Positions 1 to 12,300 of a stretch of 64,000 nucleotides of DNA are shown piece by piece (the first letter of the stretch is position 1; each line of letters begins with the position of its first letter). Both the position numbers and the translations under genes were made by a program. Under the pieces are notes generated by a model, which searched no databases, was not told the DNA's origin, and saw nothing but the letters and a program-made list of their open reading frames with translations. The stretch spans positions 772 through 64,771 of the forward strand of contig VXAY01002875.1 of assembly GCA_013399855.1 (NCBI GenBank), written 5' to 3'. The DNA is from Oxyruncus cristatus. Taxonomy: Eukaryota; Chordata; Aves; Passeriformes; Cotingidae.

Positions 1-155
1 CCGACTGGGACCCGGACTCGGAGCCCGAGGCCGAGGGCGGCTCCCAGCGCTCCGCCGCCGTGGTCGCCAGCCGCGACGCCGTGCTGCACCTCCGCCCGCC
101 GCCCGCAGCGCCCGCGACCCTGCCCGTCGATGCGGCCCCGGAAGTAGCCGTGAAG
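1..155 (+). CDS. CDC40: CDC40 exon 1 (3' part)
   Basis: Reading from base 3 gives 51 codons, starting [13 protein letters not shown] and ending APEVAVK, then donor GTAGGC at 156. The end matches the CDC40 exon 1 end; the middle is Ala/Pro-rich and diverged from mammals. It is strongly GC- and CpG-rich, as expected for a first exon in a CpG island. The ATG is not in the window. Confidence 0.9.
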
Positions 156-370
156 GTAGGCGTCCCTCCGGGCCCTGGGCTCCCGCTCGCCTGGCACTGA
201 GTCCGCACCGCCGGCCTCGGACACTCCTGGGGATAGCACTGGGGCAGCCTCGAGCTGGGGAAGCGGGGCGGGAAGGGCGCGAGGCCGGTGCGAGGCTGGC
301 GGGGGTGCGGTGCCGCCGCCTGGCCTTGCCCTGCCCCGGGGTGCGGGGCAGGAGCTCTGGAGGGAGGGCG
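1..370. promoter_or_regulatory. CpG-rich segment, 3' part of the CDC40 promoter CpG island
   Basis: The first ~370 bases are very GC-rich with many CG dinucleotides. After about 380 the composition drops to the AT-rich level of intron 1. The segment covers exon 1 and the start of intron 1, so it is inferred to be the downstream part of a housekeeping CpG-island promoter whose core lies upstream of base 1. Confidence 0.7.
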
Positions 371-3300
371 CATATCGGGAGATCCGGCGCTTCCCAGTTG
401 TAGGGGTTAAACTTACTAAAGGATACTATCTCCGTCTCAGAGCGTGCCTTGATTCGAGTTCCTTAGATCCTCTTGTCTGCTGTTTCCCGAGTTCCTATGT
501 GGTTTTCCTGGCTGGTGAGGTGAAGTCGATACGTGATAGGCCGAGCGCAACTGAATCCTGTTCTAAAGGGCAGCCTGAAACATGATCGGTGTTTCTGTTT
601 TTCAATTCACTCTTGTTTGGTAAAGCTTAATTTTCCAAGTTCAGTAGCACATTGACTCACTTTTGTGATTCCAGAAAGGGGGGAAGGTGCTGTTTTGGCT
701 TTGGGATTTTAGTACTGGCAACTAATATCTGATCAAAAGCAGGCATCTCACCGTGATGACTGTCACTGTGTTATTGTCTTGCTCCCATTTGTTCTGAAAA
801 GTTTCCTGCTTTGTGACCACGGGGTGGATGGAATCTTTCACTTTGTGGTCATTAGTTAATTCATACACTGCTGCAACTGATCATATTTGCGTGTATATGG
901 TATATTGTATATAGTGATGGTATTTTTTCATCCCTTGGAGTCTTGGAAACCTCACTTCTTGAACCCTTGCTTTGCTTCACTTCGAGGAGTAACAGATAAT
1001 TTCTTCGTATGGTGATATTAGGCTTTCTTTTTGGGTTTAAGAAGTAAATGCAGGTCTCGTCTTGTAGACAACACATTCTCAACACCTTCCAGTTGATAAC
1101 ATGATAACATCTAAAAATTGTAACATCCCACCAGTCAGCAGAAGCTTGCCAGTCACCTCCTCAGGAATTTACCCTGATTCTTTAGAATTAGAAAGCCCTT
1201 GCCAAACAAATGTGAAATACATGATGTTTGAGTGTAAGGCAATTAGATGAAAGTTGCATGTTTCTGCTACTGTTTTTAGCACCGCTAAGTTGCTGAAAAC
1301 GTTATAGCAGGTGGGGGAAGGCAACAGTGAATGAAAAGATGTGCTTTTGATCCCCTCAGACAAAAAAGGATTCGTTGTAACTGCATAATCTTGAGCGAAG
1401 GGCAGCAGGGTTCAAGAGGTGTCTTACTTCTGTTTAAGGCATTACTGAGGAGGCCAAAATTGAAAAAGAGATGACTGAGATGAAAAGGGGACAGGGACCT
1501 ACAAAGTCATTAAATGGCATGGAGAGGGACTTGAGTTCTCACTATACAGCAACTATAAGCTAACTAGTAGGACCTAGGTCCAAAACAAACAAAAGCTCTT
1601 CATGCAACATGTAGTAGGGCTTATTCCCATGCCAGGAAGTACTGTGTGTGCAAGAAGTTTGCAGTATTACAAAGAGAGTCTGGTCCTCCTGCAAAGTGCT
1701 GGGAATCCCAATAAAATGGTTTAGTATATGCTTCTCTTACTGGTTTATTTGTGTTCTGTTGAAGGTTGTGGGGTGGTCATTTATTGTTAGGAGTGTATGG
1801 ATGGGTAGAAAGAATAAAAGTTGGTAACAGCCATATCTTAATGTTGGAGCTTCACTGCAAATGCTGTTTGTCTCTAGGTAATAAATTTAAAAATCTTTAG
1901 AATGAGATAATGTGTATTTGACAGCCCAAATGGTTGATGTAAGAATTGGTGAGTGACAAACTGCTTAAGCCTCCGTGGCTCTTGGGCTGTGGTCTTAATT
2001 TAACATATTTTAATTTAATCAATAATTAAAACTAATTAAATATTATGCAAAACAGCCTGCCCTTTTTAGCTTTTTGACTAATTAGTAATGAATTTACCTG
2101 GGGAGAGTGGAACATTGTAGGTTTATTATCTGAAATGTCCAGAAAACAAAAAGAAAAAACCCCAACATATAGACATCAAAACTCTCTGCTAGCATGAGAT
2201 GAAACGGGAAAGCATAATGAACATTATATTCTTTCTAAGGAACAGAATTACCATCCATGCTGCAGCTTGGATTTTTTATTTAAGGCTTTACTTTGTTGCC
2301 TGTTACAGGGATTTTGCCTCTGATTAATTAAAAAAAGTTTGTTTTGTCTTGCATACATGTTGTATGTCTTTCTGTATGTGTTTCATATAGAAAGAAACTT
2401 CTAGCAAGATTTTTTTGGATGAATTTGGTTTTTTATTGAACTATTTTGTAATCTGTAAATCAAGTACTTTTCACAGAAAGTAACTGTATTTGCTTATGGC
2501 ATTCAGGTAGGGGTTTTCTGAAGAAAAACAAGACTGTGGCATGTTTAAGAAACCTGTTAGGAACGAAAGTTAATCTGATTTACTGTATTTGTAGTCTAAA
2601 ATCCCTTCTATTTTCTGTGCTCTTTCTTAAGTGGTGGAAGGGCCCTGATGGTAGAGCTAAAGGAGCATGCCTTTGAAGGAGCTAGACATTGTATGATCTC
2701 TGGGGAGTTATAATGAAGCACCTGCTTGTCTACACTTAGCATCTTTTCTGTCTCGAGGTAGATTCCTTAGGCAATGCTAATACTCCGGAGTACAGCCCTG
2801 AGTGCCATTCCCCTATAATAGTATGATGCTGTGTTGTAGAACAAAAGAGGCAAAAGGAGAGCATTTCAGTATCAAAGAATTTTTTTACCTCACCAAATCA
2901 TATCTGAACTGTAAATCAGCTTTATACTGCAAGTAGACTATCTCTTAAAAAAATAACAAAAAAAAAAAACAAAACAAAACAAAAAAACAAACAAACAAAA
3001 ACACACACACAAAACCCCCACAACCAACACACTAAGGAGTTTGGTGATACGGCTTCATCTGCCTCTTTTTGCCTTGTATCAGGAGTGATACTTTGGATCT
3101 ATCTGGACAAACACTCAACTAACCAAACTTCAGTGGATCTATGGATTGAGCAATTTCAGCAAAGTTGTATAATCTGAATCTTTTCTAGGCTGAATTAGGT
3201 TTAGTTTAAACCTTTAATCATTCTTGATTTTTCCCGTTTGGACCCTTTTTAGTAGCACGTGCCTTACCTGATATTTTGTGCCCAGTGTGCCTACTGTATT

Positions 3301-6300
3301 TCGGTGGGGTGCTTGTTATGAAGCGTGAGAAAAGCAGAGAGGTGACACAAAGAGCTGAAGTTTGCAGCTCCGTTGTATTATGTCTTTCAAGATAGCCATA
3401 TTCAGTAAAATATAATTTTCTAACACCTTCATTCTTCTCTCACAGGTTATATGTGGTATGCCACCTTTAATGATATTACAGAATGCCATTAAGCCCATAT
3501 TTACACAATTTCTGACTGGCAGCAAACACAAGCTGCTTTTCTGCCAGTCCTACAGCTGAACTTTTATCTTTCTCTGGAGGAACACTGTATCTGTTTAGGT
3601 TGACAGCTCTTTGACTCCCCTTTTGATGATTCCTGTGCCTTTGAGGGTGGAAAGTGATCTAGGGTAATACTTAGCCCATTACTGAATTCACAGATGCCCT
3701 CCTCTTTCAGCCTAGGTACTGATCATCTTCTGTCCCACAGAGCCACTTGTGTCACACTTGGCACATAAGCTACATGATGAATTGCTCACCTTAGGCTTTT
3801 AGATAAATAAAGATATTTGTGTGACCAAAGGAAAAGCTACAGCACTGTAGAGAGATGAGATCCCTTAGATACCTTATCTCAGTCACAGCTCTGCCAGACT
3901 GCTGCTCCTGTGATCCCTTCCCTGTGAACTGTAGGTATGGCAAATCCATCTAGAATGCATGCAGTTAAGGCTGTTGCCAGCGTAAAGGACCGAGTCCTAA
4001 GACCTGTATTTACCTTTTCTTTGCTTTCTGTGTCTTAGAAAGATGAGTTCTGCTGAAATGATCTTCTGGCAATGCATGCAGTTGTACCCAGAGATCTATG
4101 CCATGTGCAGTGGTTGCTGATGAGTTCTTTTCTCTCATTAAAAAAAAACCTCACAGCCAAAACACACCAGTGCAGGTAGCTTGGCAGTTTGGGAAATGAT
4201 TGATGGGCTAGGTTAGTATTTTTAATGTTTCTGCTACCTATCAGAGTCCTGTAATGCCATACAAAATAACATTTGTCAGATGTTGACCAAAGGATTATTC
4301 GCCTGCTGCAATTTGAAGTTCTGCCACAGACTAACATGTCAGAATATGTTGTGTCAATACTTTATATTCCTATCAACATTTCGATTCTTTAAAATAACAG
4401 AGAAGGTAAAGTGGGGAGTTGGAACACGTTCAAATTGTTATATAGTTTAAGACAAAGTGGCATAATGAAGAGAGAACCATTATATGCTTCAGTAGCATAT
4501 TATCAGATCATCATTTGATGCCCCAAAATATGAAAACATGAGTAAGACCAGAGGTCTTGAGGAGTGTAGCTCTGATAAATATAACGTGCTTCAGTTTCAA
4601 GGCTCGGTGGTTTTCATGCAGAAAGACTGTGCCTGTGGTGGTCTAGGAGTGAACATATTGTGTGGCTTCCAAGTGACTCAGCACTGTTCCACCAGCAGTG
4701 AAGTAGAACCAGAATTGCTATAATTGTCCAACAGACGATCAGCTTTCTGGCACAATCTGTTTCTTTTCTCAATTACTAAGCAGCATGTAATAGAACTTAA
4801 CAGGAAGAAAGGAGGAGGAAAAATAGCAGAACTGAAAAACGCTTCGCATTTTTGCAAAACTGGATTTTTCTCGCTTTTTCAGATTAAAGAGCAGGAAAAA
4901 ACCTGCGTCCTAATTTCAAGTAAACTGATCACTGTTTAAATGTCACTAACCATTGATCATTGTCTTATTATCAATTATATTTATTTTTATTTTCTCAAAT
5001 TATTAGTTTTGTGGACAAGATGTCAGGTCTAGCTGACAGACTGAACTGTATGATGTAACTTGAAAAAGTTGTCTGTGGAAAATGTCCTCAGCACATGGAG
5101 CTGTGAAAGGAAATCTAAGTGTGTAGGTAATACAGGCTTAGAAATGGGTTTTTTATATGCTTCTATTCTAACTGGGGATGCCTGGTTTTATTGCTACATG
5201 ATTGATACATGGTGAGAGTAAAGCTTTCTGGTTGGACTTAATTCTACTAAGACAGTGGCCTTAGTAGAAAAACAGTTGATGGGATTGCTGATGTCATGCC
5301 TTCTTTTTTTTTTTCTTTAACATCCTTTTTTTTTTTTCTTTGAGCAGTATTAATCAGATATATTCAGATAAAAATCCAAAGATCTTTAGGTACTGATTTT
5401 CTTTTCTGTGTTCTAGAAAACCAAGTTTTAAAATCTTCTAGAGTCTTGCATGCATGAGCAAATTTGTAATTGACCTGCTGTTGAATTGGGGAGAAAAAAA
5501 GCTTCTAGCCACAGCGTGTTAGAGAATAGCTAACAATATTAAACACGTAAAGAATGTGCCACTTTGCTCTTTCAAGATACTATAATACAAAGCAAGATTG
5601 AGTTTGTTTGAGGTAATTTTCTGTTAATGAAGTGACTGCTAAAATTTGATCCTCTGTTGTGCCACTTCCTTCTGTGAATCACAAATGCTTTTGGATCCTT
5701 TTGTAGGTAAGCACTGATTAAACGCTGATGCTTAAGATAGTTTTTTCAGTCTAATTACTAGGGATGTTATCAATATACCTTTGAGTCCTTTTGAATTACT
5801 ATTATACTAGAATAAAGGTATAGGAAGCAAGTAATAATTCTGAAAAATAGCGTTCTCCTTCATTAATAGAGCCTTTGATGGGAGGAGGTACTGTCAATTT
5901 AGAACCAATGTAAGTGAACCTTCGTAGAGCTCTGTGAAACCAGGTCTTTTTGAGCACTGCTACCTTATCAGTATTTTTCTTTACCATCTTCTCTGTCTTC
6001 TATTTCAGCTGCATGTGCACTTCTGAGTTTTTCCCTTTGAACTGCTTTAACTTATTTTTTTGGTTAGTCCTTCTTTCTTGTCCCTTCATCTGTCAAGTTA
6101 AATTGTTTGTCACAATGGACTTGGAAATATGTTTAAGTACTAAAGTTGAATTGCATTTATTCCTTTTGGTAAAAACTTGGAGGTAAGGGATTGTTAGATT
6201 CTTTGAAAATCATTGTTATACTTAATGTCTGTGCTGATGTGTAACATTTTTTTCACAACTGTCTTTCAGAACATTTACTTGTGACTTCTGCCTTCTAAGT

Positions 6301-9300
6301 TTTGTAGAACTCTATCTTTCATACCTTTATATTATATTGGTGACCATTTTAATTGGTTCTTCTTTACAAGGCTGGTTTTCAAACATCCTCAAAAAAAAAA
6401 AAAGCTTTAATCTTGCTGCTCTTTTCACACCGTGTGCGTGAAGTCTTTAAAAAAAAAAGCAATAATTCACATGCAAAATTCTGCACATGTCTTAGATGAA
6501 TTTCTCAGTGATGGGCTGACACTGTTTTTGCAGTCAATATATTTTGAAAACAGAAACTTTGGCCAAGGTACTCTTCACCTTTCATAGGGCTAAAAGTGTC
6601 AACTTGAACCACAGCCCTAATTTAGACTGAAAGAAGTTAATGTCATGTATTTAAAAGTCTACATGTGAAAAATGGTTTATTAAGATGTCAGTTTTATTTC
6701 AGGAAGATGTGGAAACAGGAGTCCACCTTGATCCTGCCATCAAGGAAGTTCAGTACAATCCCACTTATGAAACTATGTTTGCACCTGAGGTAAGAAGCAA
6801 TATTGATCTTTAGAGCAGAAATACCTTTGGCTTAAAGGGCAGAGGTTCTATAAATGTCATGTGAATTTCCTATAAGACAACTTCTTTGGATGCTTGCTGC
6901 TTTTTGGGATCTGGTTTTGGCAAAGTGAAAAAATAGATTCTACACAGGTGTGTTGGTATTTTTAATGCTTGAATTTTAATATTCTGTATAAAACGCTTCT
7001 AAGAAGAATCCTAAAGTGTTTATCAGAATTATAGCTATGGAAATTAAAAATTAAGCTGGGAAAATAGCATTATAAAGATGTTGAGCAAAACACGAACTGC
7101 ATTAAAGTGGTCTCTGACTGTTTCCACGTTTTTGGTATTTACTCATAGTGTTCATTAGAGCAAAATGAACAGCTGTAAGTCTTGCAGATATAAAGCTTTT
7201 AAGAAGAGGATTTAAAATTAAAATTAAAGTACTTTCAGTTTAATTATTCACAAGAGTATTAAGAATATTAGTAACTTGAGCTGTGCTAAATGTGTATAGC
7301 AAAAAACCATTTTAAGCTGAATTTAGACTGCTTGGTGCCATGTGAACCACTTTTCATTTTATTATAACTGGCAGACTGTTGGAAAGATAAAAATAGCTGT
7401 TCAAGCATTTAACTTTTTTCAGTATTTAACTTCTTTGTACAGTTTGTCTTCTGTTAGACCAAGAGTTAGCATTCTAGGTAGACAAATACTGCAGCAATCT
7501 CTCAGATTTCTGCACTAGTTATGCTTTATGTTTAGAAAACATTTTATGGAACCACATAAATTGGCCTTTTCATAGTGAGCTTGCATTTTGCAACATATCA
7601 AAGCCATGATGTGTGTGAGCAAAAGTACTGATATAAAAGTGCTGCTGTGTGTAAATGTTTTAGTGAGGGAAGCCTATTGTGGGAGCATCAGGTGTTTGCA
7701 AATATGGCTGACAAGGGTTACAAGTAAAGTTAGTTTGATATTAGTCTCAGTGTAGTGCATTTATTGTAGTCACTGTTCTCTTCCTTAGTCATGACAACCA
7801 GGAAGACTGGCATTTGTCATCTTGCAAGAAGAAAAGAAAGGCAGGGTTTCATTAGTTGTTTTCCTGGAATAATTCAGCAAGTCCCTATTTGCTTTTTAAA
7901 TGCACAAAAATATTGTTAGCAGTGTAATTTTTGTATTAATCACGAGTTTAGTAGGACCTGATACATCTTTTTTGATCTCCTCCACTTAGAAGGGGCAGTA
8001 CACTGTGGTTTTGTCTTCTGAATGCTTCTACTGATCACGTACTGAATGACTGAATGTGTTGATACTGTCAAGTGTCAGCAAGTCAAGTAATTGATATTTG
8101 TCTTCTGTAATATAGGCTAGAAAGTTCAGTCATGAAACTAACTGTTCAAAGCAACTATGTGATTACTGTGTAAAATAGCAGACTAAGAAGCTTATTCAGT
8201 AGTCATAACCAAATATAAAGTTTGAAGTGATTTTGCATTACAATCTTTGAAAGACAAGTCTTTTTTTTTCCTGTGGTTTTTTTTTTCTGAAAACGTACAT
8301 ACACAAAATAAGAAATTACTAATTGTGCTATACCTTGCTTTAACATTTTTTGATGTAGTTTGGACCAGAAAACCCATTTCGAACTCAACAAATGGCTGCA
8401 CCTAGAAATATGCTTTCTGGATATGCAGAACCAGCTCACATCAATGATTTCATGTTTGAACAACAAAGAAGAACATTTGCAACCTATGGTAAGTCTTTAA
8501 TAGTGAAATTCACCTCCATCTTTATCATACCTACGTTGGACAAATTATGTTGTTCTCGATAGAACAGTTAATAGAACTGTAACTTCTGTAAGTTGCTTTT
8601 CATCAGACTTAGTAAAATGGGAAAAGGTCTTCGAATGAGAATCCATGTAACTGGAGATCATAGTATTTGTTTGGGAAAACTCATTTTTTAATTCTCTTTG
8701 AAACTGTAATCTGGTGTATGATCTCCTAACAAGCCCCTCTTAATTAATCCTTTCATTAGTTGCATCAAGTGTAAAAAATGCAAATCAAAATTTCATGTTT
8801 TTAACATGGCTGACTGTAGATCTGTAATGCAAATAGATTCTTTCATGTGATTCTAACTAAAGGTAACTCAAAACCAAAAGGATGCGTTACTGAGTGCTCA
8901 GGTTTTCTATAGATACAAACTGAATGAACTGGATTTGCAGAAAATGGGAATACATTACTAAAATAGTCTTGGCAAAGACAGACCCAAAGAACTCTGTGTT
9001 GGTGGTCACTGTAGCAGCTACTTTCTTACCTTGAATAGTCTTTTCACTTGTAAAGACTTGCATTTGAAAAATAAAACATATGAGTCTTGGAGAAGCGTGA
9101 GATTCAAACAAATGGTTTATGATATGTAAGAAAAACTGATTTTTTTTTTAATAGGAAAAATGTGGAAAGACTATGGATTCTAAGCATCCTTTTGGACATG
9201 TTTGAAAGAACAGAACTGCCACGTGTTTATATATAACAATGGTTAATTTTTCTTGTGTTTCATTGTAAGCTTTCATTTCTGTTTTAAGCTTGATTGCAAG

Positions 9301-12300
9301 TGCTTGCTCAGTTGAAGTACCACTTTATATTCTTCAAATTCAATTTATTAGGCAAGTTCTGATGCTTCCTGTGTAAACTTAAAATATCTCAACACTGAAC
9401 TTTTTGCACAACATATTTGCATCTTTCTTAATTCATATTTGCATTCAAAATACTACTCCTTGAAAACTCTTGCTTCAAATCACCTCCCTAAACATGAATC
9501 TCCTTAAATTCATTAGGGCTTTAGGGTTATGTATGAATTCACTTACTGCATTCTCTGATGGATGAGATTGGGACTTTATTGCTAACATCTATGGGAGCTA
9601 GGTAATACAGTGAAAAAATTGTCCAAAATTAGAGACTATCACATCCTTAAGTTTTCTTTGTATTTGACTTTTATTGGAGGTTTTCTTGTAAAAGTTAAAA
9701 ACTGAAATATATTTATGACAATGTTTTTATTTTACATAGTTTTAGCTAATAGGTACTTTTCATTGTGTTGTTAGGATGCGGGATATAAGCAAAATGCCAG
9801 TATTAAGAAATGGATATCTGTTTCCATAGCATAATTTTAACTTAACTTGACTGTAATTTTGATGTTAGAACTTGACAGATAGGAGCCTCTTTAATCTGTC
9901 TATTGGCATCCTAGATTTTGTTCTGTGAAATTAAATGTAGCATTGTGTGGGTTGGGCATTTTTGTGTGTAAAATAGATACTGGAATGAAGGAGTCTGCAG
10001 GCATATTGTTTTTGGTTTGGGGTTTTTTTTGTTTGCAAAGTTTAGTTTGGGGGAAGATAGAACTGGCAAGTCTACTCGAAACTCCTGCTACTGGTTTATA
10101 TAATCACTGTGTAGCAACTACGTTGAAAGCTGTATTACGAGTCTAAAAATGTATTTTTAAGACTGGTAACATTGGCAACTGTGCAGCTCTCATATTCAGC
10201 TTTCTAGAAATGTTCAGTAGGTAATTATCTGGGTACAGTGAAAATGGAACTATGAAAAGGCTGAGGTACAGGCAGTTTAAATGGCAAGAACAAGCACTGG
10301 GAAGCTGAAGTTCAAGCTAGAAGAGGCAGTAAATGAGCATGATATTCTGGCTCAGTAGGTCTGTTCAAGACAGCACTCCTTTAAGTTGTCAAAAAGTTAT
10401 CTATTAGAAAATGCAATATTCTCTTTTTCCATTTGTAAGGATGTAATTATTACCTTCTCAGAAAACACCAAGTATAAAAATGCAAGTATGATTGATAGGC
10501 ATAAATCTAAGCCATACATGTTTTTAATGGCCAAGTCATAACATACTGGAAGAACAGAGAATAAACCTCTCTTTTAAAACATACAGATCATGAAACCTCT
10601 GGCCTCTGTTACTCTGTTTAGTACCACTGCACTAAGGTAGAAGATCTCAAAGAAATCTGCAATTGCTGGCATGTAAATAAACATTGGCTATAAATGAAGG
10701 ACAAGGGTGGTAAATGAGGTCATGTATCCAAAACAGCCTGAGTGTCTTTCACAAAATAAAAAAAAAGGCAGCTTTATATCATATGTCAACCTGAAACTTA
10801 GTACATATTCAGTGAGAAACTATTTATTAATCACAAAAAAAACCCCAACAAGTATTTTTTGGCCACTAGTCTTTCTTATCTACTTCTTTTGCAATAAATA
10901 TTTACTGTTAAAAGTACATTTTCCTTATGATGCTTGGTTAGCTGAGAATATCCATGCTACCATTGACTGACAGTCCTTACAGTCCTTTATTCTAATAGAC
11001 AGGTGGGCAGCGATGGATACTTATTGAGGTGTAGAAGCAAGACAGCAGTGATACATCCAAATACTTTTTTTAAATATGCAGTCTCTCAACCAAGGGCAAT
11101 GCTTATATATTTATTAATTTGCAGTGAGTTCGTTGTGTTTGTTTTTTTTCTTTTTGACACACTTGTTAACATGCTTCTTGAATCCATATAATTTTCTGCT
11201 CAATCTCCTTGTTCCTCTGTTTCAGCCTTTTTATGCTTATGGCTATCCTTATTTCTCTTCCATTTCTCTGCTAGTTCCACTGTATTGTTCCCCAAGATGA
11301 AGAGCAAAGCTGTGCACAAAATTTACATGTTAATCTCACTATGTATTTGTTCTGAGGCTTAATGTAGTGAGAGGCTTTTTCCTTTTCATTTTCTGAGAAT
11401 TCTTAACGTTGCATTTTTCCCTACAACTTTGAATAACTTGCTCAAAGCTACTTGCTGAGTGTTTATCAGGTCATTTATCAATATGTTGAATGTCATGGTA
11501 CCGAGCATGAATCCGTCAGCAACTTTCTTGTGCTGTGCAAACCAACCATTTATTCTTGCCAGTGTTTTAATAACTTCTTGTCAACTTACCATGTAAAGAT
11601 ATGTGGGATTTTAAATGTCTTCAAGGCACCCTCTAATCAGTCTAACTTGGCATCGTAAAGGTGTCCAACATCATCCAAACTTTGCTCGTTCACAGGGTTG
11701 TCACCTCAGAAATATTCTGGAGGTTTTGTCATTGTAATTTACCTGTACAGAAAACTGTGTCTTCTCTGCTGCAATATATAATGCTCACCCAAGTGCATAC
11801 TCATTTTCTTTATTATAGTTTCTTCTCCTTCGATCTTCTAAATACACAAATGTCTGGCAGGTTGACCTGTAATCCCCATATCTCTTTTGAAAGATGGCAT
11901 TGTATTGATACATTCCTTTTCTGTCATTTCAGATGATATTAGGTGAGAGTTTTTGCACTGTGGTTCGAGTTTAGGTCTCTTGGGTGACTGCCATCTGGTC
12001 CAGGTGTTTTGTTACCACTTACTTGATTCTTTAATGTCCTCACTTTGAGACAGATACTGTGTCATGTTACCCATAAAGAAAAGTTCTCGCACAGGAGCCT
12101 ACCCAAGCTCCTCCATATTGAACACGTGTTTAAAAAAACCTGCTCACTGATGTCTCTTTTCATTCGTTGATCATTTGTTGGCCTGCATGCTGTCTGGTAC
12201 GCTTTCTGTCCCTGCAGGTTTTGACAAAGGACAGGTGTTAGTTTTTATTCCTTTTGTGATTTGCCCCTTGCTTTTGGGGGAGGCTGCCTTACTGTAGTGT

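Noticed and set aside
310..585. 91-codon + strand ORF starting in the CpG-rich segment
   Set aside because: Lies in CDC40 intron 1, no recognisable domain, and its length is ordinary for GC-rich DNA.
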